Assembly (NCBI RefSeq): GCF_016907235.1
Contig: NZ_JAFBBO010000001.1
Coordinates: 124,001 to 188,000, forward strand
Origin: Oerskovia jenensis
GTDB taxonomy: Bacteria > Actinomycetota > Actinomycetes > Actinomycetales > Cellulomonadaceae
DNA length: 64,000 nucleotides
Reading direction: 5' to 3'
The notes under the pieces are model-generated. The model was not told where the DNA came from. It did no database searches and worked only from the letters and a program-made list of their open reading frames with translations. A program made the translations under genes and the position numbers. Shown here in pieces: positions 34,241-42,568 of the stretch. Position 1 is the stretch's first letter. Each line of letters begins with the position of its first letter.

Positions 34241-36088
34241 TCACGTCCCGGCGGACGAACCGGGCGGAACAGGCGGGGTTCCCCGGCCCGACGGCGGCGC
34301 GTCCGTCGGGTGGTCCGGCGCCGGGCCGGCCGGACCGCTGCTCGCGCCAGGCGCGGTCGACGGCTCGACGGCCTCCTCGACCGTGCGCACCACGCGACCG
34401 TCGGCCTCCACCTCGCGGAACCACCCCGACCTGCGCAGCCGCTGCCCGAGCCTCGGGTCGAGCTCGGCGAGGACCAGGCGGCAGCGGTGCGCGGCGAGCT
34501 CGTCGTCGAGCCCCTCGAGCTCGTCCACCACGGTCGAGGACACCCAGTCCATGGCGCTCGTGTCCAGGATCACGGTGCGGGCGCTCGCGGCCTGGACGAG
34601 CTCGAGGACCCGCTCGAGGGTCGGGCGGACGTTTGCCGTGTAGAGCATCGAGCGCAGGCGCAGCACGAGCGGTTCGTCGGGCGTCACGCTCGTGCCGCTC
34701 GTGCCGCTCGTCCTGGTCGGCCCGGCGCCCGTCCTGGTCGGCCCGCCCGTCGGGGTCTGCCCGGCGACGTCCCACCCGTCGGGGCCGCGCACCAGGACCT
34801 CGACCTGGGGCCGGTCGAGGTCGCGCAGGACGATGAACAGCGTCAGGAGGACCCCGGTGGCCACGCCGGCCAGCAGTCCGGACACGAGCCCGACGAGCGT
34901 GGTCGCGAGCGCGATCCAGAGCTCGGACAGGTCGAAGCGGGTGAGGTTGCGGAACTCTCGCACGTCCACGAGGCCGAGCGTGGCCACGAGCACGACGGCG
35001 CCGAGCGTGGCCTCGGGCATGTGGTCGAGCACGGGGGCGAGGAAGAGCGCGACGAGGACCGCGAGGAGCGCGGTCACGACGCTCACGAGCTGGCTGCGCG
35101 CCCCGGCCCGCTGGGCGACCGCGGACTGGCTGAAGCCGCCCGCCGCGGGGATGACCGCGGTGAAGCCGCCCACGAGGCTCGCGGCCCCGACGGCGAGCAG
35201 CTCCTGGTCGGGGTCGATGCGGGCGTCCTTGCGGTCGCGGACCTCGCGCGCGACCGCGACGGACTCGAGGAACGCCATGATCGCGATGGCCGCGGCCGCG
35301 GGCAGCAGGTGGGGCACGTCACCGAGGCGGGGCAGGACGATCGCGGGAAGTCCCGCGGGGATGGGGGAGACGAGAGAGACTCCGCGCTCGGTGATGCCGC
35401 CGAACGCGGACGCGAGGATCCCGCCGGCCACGACGATCAGGGGAGCGGGCAGTCTCGGCCAGGCCCGGCTGATGCCGACGAGGGCGGCGAGCGAGACGAG
35501 CGAGAGGGCCACGGTCGTGCCGTTGATATCCGTCAGTGCGCGGGCCGCGGCGCGCAGCTCGGGCACGAACCCGTGCCCGTGGAGCGTCTCGCGGGCACCG
35601 AGCAGCTTGGGGACCTGTCCCACGGCCACGGTCAGGCCCACGCTCGCCTTGATGCCCGTGAGCGTCGCGTGGCTGATGTTCTCGACGAGGGAACCGAGCC
35701 GTACGAGGCGCGCGACGAGCAGGATCACTCCGACCAGGACGGTCAGGGTGGCGAGCCCGCGGATCCGTGCCTCGGAGTCGCCGCCCCCGCTGAGGGTCGA
35801 GATCCCGACGAGGGAGGTCGCGACGAGGGTCGCGATGGTCGAGGTCGTCGACATGCTCAGCGCGCGGGACCCGCCGAGGGCTGCGTAGACGACCATCGGC
35901 AGCATGCACGTGTAGAGGCCGTACTGGACGGGGAGGTCCGCGATGGTCGCGTACGCCATGGCCTGCGGCACGACCACCGCCCCCGCGGTCAGGCCGGCCA
36001 GGACGTCGGTGCGCAGGGAGGCCGGGCGGTAGCCGCGGAGCGTGGGGAAGAGGCCGGTGAACGAGCGCGACCGTGCGGGCTCCGTCAT
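34241..36088 (-). CDS. SulP-family anion transporter with STAS domain
   Basis: A 615-residue inner-membrane transporter of the SLC26/SulP family, which move sulfate, bicarbonate or dicarboxylates. The N-terminal domain starts DVLAGLTAGAVVVPQAMAYA and holds about 12-14 membrane segments; ALGGSRALSMSTTSTIATLVA is also family-typical. The C-terminal STAS domain (about 440-570) has the nucleotide-binding-like VILDTSAMDWVSSTVVDELE. A Ser/Thr/Gly repeat linker (GPTRTSGTSGTS) joins the two. GATACT lies 6 nt before ATG 36088, so the start may be leaderless. No carbonic anhydrase is adjacent, so bicarbonate use cannot be claimed. Confidence 0.9.
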   Translation of the reverse strand: MTEPARSRSFTGLFPTLRGYRPASLRTDVLAGLTAGAVVVPQAMAYATIADLPVQYGLYTCMLPMVVYAALGGSRALSMSTTSTIATLVATSLVGISTLSGGGDSEARIRGLATLTVLVGVILLVARLVRLGSLVENISHATLTGIKASVGLTVAVGQVPKLLGARETLHGHGFVPELRAAARALTDINGTTVALSLVSLAALVGISRAWPRLPAPLIVVAGGILASAFGGITERGVSLVSPIPAGLPAIVLPRLGDVPHLLPAAAAIAIMAFLESVAVAREVRDRKDARIDPDQELLAVGAASLVGGFTAVIPAAGGFSQSAVAQRAGARSQLVSVVTALLAVLVALFLAPVLDHMPEATLGAVVLVATLGLVDVREFRNLTRFDLSELWIALATTLVGLVSGLLAGVATGVLLTLFIVLRDLDRPQVEVLVRGPDGWDVAGQTPTGGPTRTGAGPTRTSGTSGTSVTPDEPLVLRLRSMLYTANVRPTLERVLELVQAASARTVILDTSAMDWVSSTVVDELEGLDDELAAHRCRLVLAELDPRLGQRLRRSGWFREVEADGRVVRTVEEAVEPSTAPGASSGPAGPAPDHPTDAPPSGRGTPPVPPGSSAGT

Positions 36089-36384
36089 GGCCCGAGTATC
36101 GCCCGCGGCGCGCGGGAGCGCGCCTCGGCGCCCTGCCCGACGACGGCGCTCACCGTGGTCGGGCTGCGTCCGGCCTGGTCAGGGCCTGGCGGGAGCTCGA
36201 CCGGTCCGGCCGGCGGCCGGCACGGTACGCGGGGGTCGAGGATTCGAAATAGTGTGCCAAGCGCGGACGAGCCGTTGGATCCCGTCGGGTACGCGGGGTC
36301 CACCAACGGCCCGGACGAGCCCAGGACGGCCCCAGGTCGGCGCGGGATCGTGCAACGGCCCGTCCGACCTGCTAGACCGGAGGT

Positions 36385-36618
36385 ATGAGCAGCACGAGCG
36401 AGCACCGCACGTCCGAAGCGGTCGACCTGAACGAGAGCGACGTCTCGTCCGCCCGCATCTCCCCGCGCACCCGCATCCGGCTGGAGGACGAGGCCGACGC
36501 CGACGTCCGTGAGGGAGGCGACGCCTCGAAGGCCCCGCACTCGCTCTCCGAGGCCGAGCGGCAGCCGAGCGACGGCATGTCGAGCGGACGGTCCTGGGAC
36601 GACCCCGACGAGCTCTGA
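36385..36618 (+). CDS. Small acidic Ser-rich protein, 77 residues
   Basis: A short, hydrophilic and probably disordered protein (VDLNESDVSSARISP; LEDEADADVREGGDAS) with no signal, membrane segment or known domain. GGAGG lies immediately before ATG 36385, too close to serve well as a ribosome-binding site; the TAGACC hexamer 6 nt upstream hints at a leaderless start. It faces the 36683 gene. Composition fits a regulator-binding or stress-related small protein, but no function is inferred. Confidence 0.55.
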   Translation: MSSTSEHRTSEAVDLNESDVSSARISPRTRIRLEDEADADVREGGDASKAPHSLSEAERQPSDGMSSGRSWDDPDEL

Positions 36619-36682
36619 CGTCGGTCGTCGTCCTGCGAGCCGACGCCGGAGGTGTCGGCCGGTAGGACGGGGGAGCGGACGA

Positions 36683-36985
36683 TCAGTCCAGGGTGGGCAG
36701 GCGATCCCTGTCGACCTCGACGAGCCGCGGCATGCCGGCCGGTGCCACCTTGCTCAAGGCGACGTAGCGAGCCTCGGCCCGGTGCAGACGGATGTGCTCG
36801 TCGAGAGACCAGTCCGGGCCGTTCGTGAGCTGCATGCCGCACGAGCAGTCGATCGAGACGCGCCCCTCGGCGGCGCGCCGGACCTGGCCGATGGTCACGT
36901 GCGACGTGCGCGCCTCGGCCTTGGCGCGGCGCATCGAGGCGCTGACGGGTTCGGTGCTGACGGGGTCGTTGACGCGGGAGTCCAC
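36683..36985 (-). CDS. Hypothetical protein with possible zinc-binding C-x-C/H-x3-H cluster
   Basis: A 100-residue protein. Its central region IDCSCGMQLTNGPDWSLDEHIRLH has two Cys and two His in a spacing like a C2H2-type or small zinc ribbon, suggesting metal binding. The rest is basic at the start and ends PRLVEVDRDRLPTLD. The start is GTG 36985, 6 nt after TAGGCT (36992-36997), a leaderless pattern. I do not recognise the family. It is isolated between the small acidic gene and the DUF2277 gene. Confidence 0.65.
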   Translation of the reverse strand: MDSRVNDPVSTEPVSASMRRAKAEARTSHVTIGQVRRAAEGRVSIDCSCGMQLTNGPDWSLDEHIRLHRAEARYVALSKVAPAGMPRLVEVDRDRLPTLD

Positions 36986-37095
36986 CCCACGAGCCTAGAC
37001 CGTGCCCGACGCCGGGCACGGACGAGCCCGGACGGGCACAGTGGTCCCGCCCGACGCCGAGCCGGCCCTGATCGAGCGTGCAGGAGGACGGGTCC

Positions 37096-37419
37096 TCAGT
37101 GCTCGTGGACGAGGCCGAGCTCGTGGGCCCGCGCGTGCTCGGCCTCGGCCGCCTCGCGGGTGGCGATCCGGGCGCGGACCTCTGCGCGCCGCAAGGGTGG
37201 GACCGTGCTCGGTGGCTGACGACGTTCGGGCAGCTCGGCCAGCAGGCGCGTGACGGTCGCAGCGATCTCGGCGACCGCAGCGTCGACGGGGCCGCGCGTG
37301 GACGCGCTCACCGACTGGACGCCGGCGACCTTGCGGACGAACTGGAGGGCAGCGGCCTGGATCTCCTCGTCGGTCGCCGGGGGCTCGAGCCCGCGCAGAG
37401 CGGTGATGTTTCGGCACAT
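37096..37419 (-). CDS. DUF2277 family protein
   Basis: A 107-residue protein of the DUF2277 family, recognisable from the start MCRNITALRGLEPPATDEEIQ and the following AAALQFVRKVAGVQ. The family is wide-spread in Actinobacteria and of unknown role. The second half contains an Ala-rich helix and an acidic/His end (AHELGLVHEH). ATG 37419 follows TAGCGT by 7 nt, another leaderless pattern. Length agrees with the family (about 80-110). Confidence 0.85.
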   Translation of the reverse strand: MCRNITALRGLEPPATDEEIQAAALQFVRKVAGVQSVSASTRGPVDAAVAEIAATVTRLLAELPERRQPPSTVPPLRRAEVRARIATREAAEAEHARAHELGLVHEH

Positions 37420-37492
37420 GCGACCGACGCTACGGGGCGTCCGGCGTGCCGACAAGGGGTGTCGAGCGCCGCCGTCGAGCCCGGTCCCGTGC

Positions 37493-37531
37493 GGCCTGGG
37501 TGCAGACCCGGTGAGGGACGGCACCCAGGCC
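37493..37531 (-). terminator. Terminator hairpin of the 37540 gene
   Basis: An 11-bp perfect stem (GGCCTGGGTGC / GCACCCAGGCC) with a 17-nt loop begins 9 nt past the stop codon. Confidence 0.65.
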
Positions 37532-37539
37532 GCGACCCG

Positions 37540-38520
37540 TCACGTCGACGGCACGTGCGTCTCGATGAAGGCCACGATCGCGGTCTGCTCGGCCGCGACC
37601 GCGGCCAGGTCGGGCGTGAACGGTCGGCCGTCGAAGTAGCGCGGCTGACTGCCCTCCGGGCCGTGGCACGCGTCGATCGAGGTCCGCCACTTCTCGGCGT
37701 GCGCGAGCCACTCCGCGCGGTCCACGATCGCGGGCTCGGTGAACCAGACGTTCCAGGTCAGGAGGTTCCCCGGGGCGAGCAGGTTGCCCGAGGACAGGTT
37801 GAACACCGTCATGATCAGCTCGTTGAAGTCGTCGACGACCTGATCGCCCGTGAGGGCGACGGGGGCGATCTGCGCAGCGAGGTTCGCGACGGCCCAGGCC
37901 GTGTCGTAGTGCTGGGCGAAGGGTGGGATCGGGAACCAGTCCGTCTGCCCGGTCCGTCCCGGCAGGACGGGCTCGGTCGGTTCGCCGTGCCGGTGGATGG
38001 GCACCCGGATCGCGTGCGCCTTGTCGGACGGGAACGGACGTCCGGTGGTCGAGAAGAACTCCCACAGGAGCTTGACGAGCGGGCTCTGCGTCGCGCTCGG
38101 GCTGAACCAGATCTTGCCCTCGACCGTCAGGTCCGCCGCGACCGTCCTGGTGGGCTCGTCGACCCACCCGCGCTGCCCGGTCACCGAGACCTCGATGTTC
38201 AGCGTCCCGAGCGTCGGCGAGCACGCCCCCTGCTGGGGGCAGATGACCGAGTACACCCGACCGGTGTCGCTGTACCCGATCCGCGAGATGTCCGGAGCGA
38301 ACATCTGGTACGCCCGCGAGCTCGCGACGCCCAGGACCGTCTCCCAGCTGAACTCGGGCCACAGGACGGCCTGCTGGCGGTCGAGCAGGTCGATGTTGGC
38401 CATGTTCTCCAACAGCGGCAACGACGTGAGATCGGGATCGGGATAGGCGAAGGCCGGGTTCGACTCGGCGAACCCTCCGACCCATCCAGGTGGTACGGGC
38501 GTGGTCTGGTCAGACGTCAC
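37540..38520 (-). CDS. Hypothetical protein, 326 residues
   Basis: A soluble protein with no signal or membrane helix. Segments include GWVGGFAESNPAFAYPDPD, DRQQAVLWPEFSWETVLGV, GKIWFSPSATQSPLVKLLWEFF, and the end FDGRPFTPDLAAVAAEQTAIVAFIETHVPST. The Trp-rich, Pro-rich composition suggests a single globular fold, but I cannot place it in a family. GTG 38520 has GAGGAG 6 nt upstream, a strong ribosome-binding site, and a terminator follows the stop, so it is an expressed single-gene unit. Confidence 0.7.
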   Translation of the reverse strand: MTSDQTTPVPPGWVGGFAESNPAFAYPDPDLTSLPLLENMANIDLLDRQQAVLWPEFSWETVLGVASSRAYQMFAPDISRIGYSDTGRVYSVICPQQGACSPTLGTLNIEVSVTGQRGWVDEPTRTVAADLTVEGKIWFSPSATQSPLVKLLWEFFSTTGRPFPSDKAHAIRVPIHRHGEPTEPVLPGRTGQTDWFPIPPFAQHYDTAWAVANLAAQIAPVALTGDQVVDDFNELIMTVFNLSSGNLLAPGNLLTWNVWFTEPAIVDRAEWLAHAEKWRTSIDACHGPEGSQPRYFDGRPFTPDLAAVAAEQTAIVAFIETHVPST

Positions 38521-38862
38521 GTCGTTCTCCTCGGTAGCTCGACTGTCCCGGCGGCGCCCTGCCGACGGGACCTGAGGAAGGCGATCCCTCAGGCAGTGCC
38601 CCCACGTGCGTGCCGTGGATCACCGAGCGTGCCCTTCCCGGTGGGTGGCCCGCGCTCGGTGCATCGGTGCTGGAGCCGCTCCCTGGCGTCGTCGACAGGT
38701 GTGCTCCGCGTCACACCGTCCCACGGGTGGTCCCGCCGCGCGCGGGGAGAGGGGCCGAGTCTCGGATGCTGGAGAGTCGGGAGCGCGGGGAGCGCTGATC
38801 GGGTTCCGACCGGGGGTGCGCACCGTGGTGGGGCCGAGCGCTCTCGTCGGCGCGTGCACGAG
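38521..38862. other. Intergenic region without a recognised gene
   Basis: These 342 bases hold the upstream region of the minus-strand 326-residue gene. I see no credible coding frame, RNA gene or strong promoter other than the GAGGAG site at its left edge. Confidence 0.5.
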
Positions 38863-38891
38863 AAAAGGCCGTCCCGGTGGGGGACGGCCTT
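38863..38891 (-). terminator. Rho-independent terminator of tRNA cluster copy 1
   Basis: On the minus strand AAGGCCGTCCC-CCACC-GGGACGGCCTTTT forms a 9- to 11-bp stem ending in a T4 tract, directly after tRNA-Val. Confidence 0.88.
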
Positions 38892-38896
38892 CGTTG

Positions 38897-38971
38897 TGGT
38901 GGGCGATACTGGGATCGAACCAGTGACCTCTTCCGTGTCAGGGAAGCGCGCTACCGCTGCGCCAATCGCCC
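38897..38971 (-). tRNA. tRNA-Val(GAC), copy 1
   Basis: The minus strand reads GGGCGATTGGCGCAGCGGTA at the 5' end, an anticodon arm CTTCC-CTGACAC-GGAAG with anticodon GAC, a T arm with GGTTCGATCCC, and ATCGCCC closing the acceptor stem, then A and an encoded CCA. It is the last of three tRNAs and is followed by a terminator. Confidence 0.95.
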
Positions 38972-39019
38972 AGGGCTGTTCTCGGTGAGAACCGCGCAAG
39001 GGGGTGTTGCTGTGCTGAG

Positions 39020-39090
39020 AGGTGGAGATGGGATTCGAACCCACGTGCACGGCTTTGCAGGCCGCTGCCTCGCCTCTCGGCCACTCCACC
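39020..39090 (-). tRNA. tRNA-Cys(GCA), copy 1
   Basis: The acceptor stem is GGTGGAG/CTCCACC, the anticodon loop CTGCAAA gives GCA, and the T arm has GGGTTCGAATCCC. Discriminator base U73 is the Cys identity element. No CCA is encoded. Confidence 0.95.
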
Positions 39091-39123
39091 AGGTCGAACC
39101 CGAGAGATCCGAAGACCTCTCCG

Positions 39124-39195
39124 AGCGGACGACGGGATTCGAACCCGCGACCCTCACCTTGGCAAGGTGATGCTCTACCACTGAGCCACGTCCGC
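39124..39195 (-). tRNA. tRNA-Gly(GCC), copy 1
   Basis: The acceptor stem is GCGGACG/CGTCCGC, the anticodon loop TTGCCAA gives GCC, and the T arm has GGGTTCGAATCCC. It is the first gene of the cluster. No CCA is encoded. Confidence 0.95.
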
Positions 39196-39243
39196 GCTAC
39201 CGACCTCGTCCGGATCTCTCCGGCGTTTTTCGGCGCGTCACAG

Positions 39244-39274
39244 ACTCTAGCCGACAGATGGGGCAAGAGTCCAA
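39244..39274 (-). promoter_or_regulatory. Promoter of tRNA cluster copy 1
   Basis: On the minus strand TTGGAC and TAGAGT are separated by 19 bp, about 50 bp before tRNA-Gly. The same -35 and a near-identical -10 occur at the same offset in copy 2. Confidence 0.6.
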
Positions 39275-39659
39275 ATAGCCCCAGGTGGGAGGGGTGGAGG
39301 GGGTGGTTCTCGCGCGACCCGGCCCCGTCGAGGGTGCGCGCGAGGGGTCTGGTAGGGCTGGGACGAGCTCACGCGGAGCCGACCTGCTGAGCGTGGCCGT
39401 CGGCTGATGATGCGGGGCTCGCGAGACGGGTGCTTGCGTCCGAGACGGGTCCGAGGGACTGTGTCGCAGACGCCCGTCTGGGACGGGACCACCCATCTCG
39501 CGCCGCGAGGCGAGCCGCGGCGGCGGCCGGGGCCTCAGGTGCCTCACGTGCCGAAAGGGGCACGGGTGCAGCGACGCCGGCCCGGGCGGCGGAGGTCCGG
39601 GAGCGGCAAGGGTCCGGGATGCAGCGACGGTCCGGGGATGACAGAGGTCCGGGAACGAC
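39275..39659. other. Spacer between the two tRNA clusters
   Basis: No credible gene is seen in these 385 bases. Short GC-rich repeats such as GTCCGGGA variants occur near 39594-39657, but neither flank resembles the region before copy 1. Confidence 0.5.
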
Positions 39660-39688
39660 GAAAGGCCGTCCCGGTGGGGGACGGCCTT
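39660..39688 (-). terminator. Rho-independent terminator of tRNA cluster copy 2
   Basis: It has the same stem as the copy 1 terminator, followed by TTT and then C on the minus strand. Confidence 0.87.
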
Positions 39689-39693
39689 CGTTG

Positions 39694-39768
39694 TGGTGGG
39701 CGATACTGGGATCGAACCAGTGACCTCTTCCGTGTCAGGGAAGCGCGCTACCGCTGCGCCAATCGCCC
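39694..39768 (-). tRNA. tRNA-Val(GAC), copy 2
   Basis: Identical in sequence to the copy at 38897-38971, with anticodon GAC and encoded CCA. Confidence 0.95.
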
Positions 39769-39816
39769 AGGGCTGTTCTCGGTGAGAACCGCGCAAGGGG
39801 GTGTTGCTGTGCTGAG

Positions 39817-39887
39817 AGGTGGAGATGGGATTCGAACCCACGTGCACGGCTTTGCAGGCCGCTGCCTCGCCTCTCGGCCACTCCACC
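39817..39887 (-). tRNA. tRNA-Cys(GCA), copy 2
   Basis: Identical in sequence to the copy at 39020-39090, with anticodon GCA. Confidence 0.95.
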
Positions 39888-39920
39888 AGGTCGAACCCGA
39901 CAGGTCCGAAGACCTCTCCG

Positions 39921-39992
39921 AGCGGACGACGGGATTCGAACCCGCGACCCTCACCTTGGCAAGGTGATGCTCTACCACTGAGCCACGTCCGC
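39921..39992 (-). tRNA. tRNA-Gly(GCC), copy 2
   Basis: Identical in sequence to the copy at 39124-39195, with anticodon GCC. Confidence 0.95.
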
Positions 39993-40040
39993 GCTGCCGA
40001 CCTCGTCCGGATCTCTCCGGCGTTTTTCGGCGCGTCACAG

Positions 40041-40071
40041 ACTTTAGTGGACCGAAGCGCTGGGAGTCCAA
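40041..40071 (-). promoter_or_regulatory. Promoter of tRNA cluster copy 2
   Basis: TTGGAC and TAAAGT are separated by 19 bp on the minus strand. The -35 is at the same 797-bp offset as in copy 1, though the spacer sequence differs. Confidence 0.6.
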
Positions 40072-40196
40072 CCGGACGAGCCGCCGTCCGAGGATCGGTA
40101 GCGTTGGCACGTGCCAGCTCAGCGATGCAGAACTCCCAGGACCCGCGAAGTTCCGCGGCTTCCTGACGATCCGTCGACTCGGGTCGGAGGTGGCGA

Positions 40197-41429
40197 ATGA
40201 GGCGCGGGTCACGCTCCGACGCCCTCGACGAGGCGTTGACCGAACCCGAATCCTGGCGCTCTGACCTGCACGGGGACCACGTGAGCGGTCCGGGGGACCG
40301 CCGGGCGTCGGGTCCTGCGGCGGCGCCTCGCGAGGCCAGGACGGGGTTCGCGTCCTTCGCCGGCCGTCAGGGCTCGGGCGTCGTCGAGTGCATCGACCTC
40401 GCCGTGGACTGCGCACGCCTGGCCGAAGGGCTCTGGTTCGTGGTCGCCGACTACGAGGACCCCGCGCACGGCGGGCGGGCCCGTGCGTGGCGCTTCGCCC
40501 ACCACGGGAGGGCCGGGGCCGACCTGCCCGCAGACGCGACGCCGTCGGACGGGGGGAGGGACTGGCGCGGGCCCGCACCCGACGCCTGGCACAGCTCGCT
40601 GTCCCGCGACGAGTACCAGGCCGCCGTGGCGGCCGTCCGGCACGCCGTGCACGAAGGCGACGTCTACCAGGCGAACATCTGCCGCGTGCTGGCCGCGCCC
40701 CTGCCCGCGGGAGACGCAGAGCCCGACGCCGGGGCGCTCGCGCGCGTCCTCGCCGCGGGCAACCCCGCCCCCTACGCGGGCGCGATCCACGTCCCGGCGG
40801 CGAGCGGTGTCGACCCCGTGTGGGTCGTGACGGCTTCCCCCGAGCTGTTCCTGCGGCTCGAGGGCGGTGTCCTGTCCTCGGGGCCCATCAAGGGCACGGC
40901 AGCCACCGAGGACGGTCTGCGAGAGAAGGACCGTACCGAGAACGTCATGATCACCGACCTCGTGCGCAACGACCTGCAGCGGGTGAGCGAGCCCGGCTCG
41001 GTCGAGGTCACCGACCTCCTGGCTGTCGAGGCCCACCCGGGCCTCGTGCACCTCGTCTCGCGCGTGCAGGGGCAGGTGGAGGTCGATCAGGACGCCCCCG
41101 GTGGTCTGTGGGGGCAGGTGCTCGACGCGACGTTCCCGCCCGCGTCGGTCTCCGGGGCGCCCAAGTCGTCGGCGCTGCGGATCATCCGCGAGCTCGAGCG
41201 CGGCCCGCGCGGCCCGTACTGCGGGGCCGTCGGCTGGATCGACGGCGACACGGGGGAGGCCGAGCTCGCCGTCGGGATCCGGACGTTCTGGTGGGCCGAC
41301 GACGAGCTGCGCTTCGGGACGGGCGCGGGCATCACGTGGGGGAGCGACCCTGTCGAGGAGTGGGAGGAGACCGAGCTCAAGGCCGCGCGGCTCGTCGCGC
41401 TCGCCTCGGGCGGGTCTGCGGCAGACTGA
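40197..41429 (+). CDS. pabB: Aminodeoxychorismate synthase component I
   Basis: A 410-residue chorismate-using enzyme of the anthranilate synthase I/PabB family; it makes 4-amino-4-deoxychorismate for folate with an amidotransferase partner. Visible are SRDEYQAAVAAVRHAVHEGDVYQANI, the PIKGTAAT motif, ENVMITDLVRNDLQRVSEPGSV and the C-terminal TFPPASVSGAPKSSAL, all family signatures. It is slightly shorter than E. coli PabB (453) because the N-terminal domain is reduced. GGAGG lies 6 nt before ATG 40197. pabC follows after 4 nt, consistent with a folate-precursor operon; the glutaminase PabA is not in the window. Confidence 0.9.
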   Translation: MRRGSRSDALDEALTEPESWRSDLHGDHVSGPGDRRASGPAAAPREARTGFASFAGRQGSGVVECIDLAVDCARLAEGLWFVVADYEDPAHGGRARAWRFAHHGRAGADLPADATPSDGGRDWRGPAPDAWHSSLSRDEYQAAVAAVRHAVHEGDVYQANICRVLAAPLPAGDAEPDAGALARVLAAGNPAPYAGAIHVPAASGVDPVWVVTASPELFLRLEGGVLSSGPIKGTAATEDGLREKDRTENVMITDLVRNDLQRVSEPGSVEVTDLLAVEAHPGLVHLVSRVQGQVEVDQDAPGGLWGQVLDATFPPASVSGAPKSSALRIIRELERGPRGPYCGAVGWIDGDTGEAELAVGIRTFWWADDELRFGTGAGITWGSDPVEEWEETELKAARLVALASGGSAAD

Positions 41430-41433
41430 GGTC

Positions 41434-42303
41434 ATGTCGATCGTCGTGTGGGTGGATGGGTCCTTCGTCGAGCCGCGGGAGCGTGCCCTGAGCGCGCTCG
41501 ACCACGGCGTGACCGTGGGGGACGGGATCTTCGAGACGTGCGCCGTGTACGGCGGGCAGGCGTTCGCGCTGACGCGTCACCTGCGGCGCCTTGCGCGGTC
41601 CGCGGCCGGGATGGGCCTGCCCGCGCCGGACGAGGCGCGCATCCGCGACGGCGTCGCGCAGGTCCTCGCCGCAGCGGGCGAGAGCGCGGGACGCCTGCGC
41701 ATCACGGTCACGGGCGGGTTCGGACCCATGGGCTCGGGTCGCGAGGACGGCGAGGAGACGATCGTGATCGCCGCGGGCCCCGCGGCGCCCGGGCCCACGT
41801 CACGCGCCGTGCGCTCACCCTGGGTGCGCAACGAACGCTCGGCCGTGGCCGGGCTCAAGACGACCTCGTACGCCGAGAACGTCGTCGCGCTCGCCGACGC
41901 CGTCGCGCGCGGAGGCGACGAGGCGATCCTGGCCAACACGGTCGGTGAGCTGTGCGAGGGCACGGGGGCCAACGTGCTCGTCGAGGTCGGCGGCGAGCTC
42001 CTGACGCCCCCGCTGTCGTCGGGCTGCCTCGCGGGCATCACGCGCGAGCTGCTCCTGGAGTGGGCCGCGGAGGACGGCCTGCCGGTCGTGGAGGCCGCCC
42101 TCCCGTTCTCGGTCCTCGACCGGGTCGTCGTCTCCGGGCCCGACGGCGGAGCCTCCTCGAGCGTGGGCCTCGCCCTCGCGGGGAGCGTGCGCAACATCCA
42201 GCCGGTGGTCTCGCTCGACGGCGTCGACGTGGCGGTGGGGCCTCTGTCGCTCGCTGCGCGGGAGCTGTTTGACCGTCGGCGGCGCGAGCGCATGGACCCC
42301 TGA
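41434..42303 (+). CDS. pabC: Aminodeoxychorismate lyase (class IV PLP aminotransferase)
   Basis: A 289-residue fold-type IV PLP enzyme that releases 4-aminobenzoate and pyruvate from aminodeoxychorismate. The start region WVDGSFVEPRERALSALDHGVTVGDGIFET is typical, the PLP lysine is in AGLKTTSYAENV, and EGTGANVLVEVGGELLTPPLSSGCLAGITRELL follows. A D-amino-acid or branched-chain aminotransferase role is possible by fold, but the 4-nt distance to pabB favours PabC. TGAGG lies just before ATG 41434. A tRNA-Val gene follows after 265 bp. Confidence 0.88.
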   Translation: MSIVVWVDGSFVEPRERALSALDHGVTVGDGIFETCAVYGGQAFALTRHLRRLARSAAGMGLPAPDEARIRDGVAQVLAAAGESAGRLRITVTGGFGPMGSGREDGEETIVIAAGPAAPGPTSRAVRSPWVRNERSAVAGLKTTSYAENVVALADAVARGGDEAILANTVGELCEGTGANVLVEVGGELLTPPLSSGCLAGITRELLLEWAAEDGLPVVEAALPFSVLDRVVVSGPDGGASSSVGLALAGSVRNIQPVVSLDGVDVAVGPLSLAARELFDRRRRERMDP

Positions 42304-42521
42304 GGGGGGTCGGTGCGGCCCGCGTCGGGTGGTCGGACGGGTTGGCGGTCGGCCTGCTGGCGGCGCCGGCAGCAGCCGGCAGGGGGGTGAGGGTGGCAAG
42401 GGTGGACGAGTCCCGTAATCCGGCCGCTGCCGAGCCCGCAGCGCTAGGCTGGAGGAGTCCGCTCGCGGCGGGTCGGAAGGCCCGTCCGGAGGCCAGTTCG
42501 CGATCTGGGTCGAAATACGGC

Positions 42522-42527
42522 TAATAT
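42522..42527 (+). promoter_or_regulatory. -10 element of tRNA-Val(CAC)
   Basis: TAATAT lies 41 bp before the tRNA, in an AT-rich patch unusual for this genome. No clear TTGACA -35 is seen. Confidence 0.5.
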
Positions 42528-42568
42528 CTTCCAGGACGCACGGCCCGGCCGAAAGGTCGAGTCACAGC

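Larger units (their letters stand above)
38864..39246 (-). repeat. Duplicated tRNA cluster, copy 1
   Basis: This 383-bp block, containing tRNA-Gly, tRNA-Cys, tRNA-Val and the terminator, recurs 797 bp downstream at 39661-40043. I count three differences, all outside the tRNA genes: two between tRNA-Cys and tRNA-Gly, one just upstream of tRNA-Gly. Confidence 0.92.
39661..40043 (-). repeat. Duplicated tRNA cluster, copy 2
   Basis: Direct repeat of 38864-39246 at an offset of exactly 797 bp; tRNA genes are identical in both copies. The match ends within the -10 region. Confidence 0.92.

Noticed and set aside
34680-34760. Short tandem repeats in the SulP gene (GTGCCGCTC and GTCCTGGTCGGCCCG, two copies each)
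   Set aside because: They encode a flexible linker between the membrane and STAS domains and are too short to suggest a mobile or regulatory element.
36089-36384. Repeated CGGACGAGCC words upstream of the small acidic gene
   Set aside because: The copies are short and imperfect and do not form a consistent operator or array.
31901-36388. 1,495-codon open frame opposite glgX and the SulP gene
   Set aside because: It is an antisense shadow of two well-recognised genes, with low-complexity Arg/Gly/Val/Asp composition.
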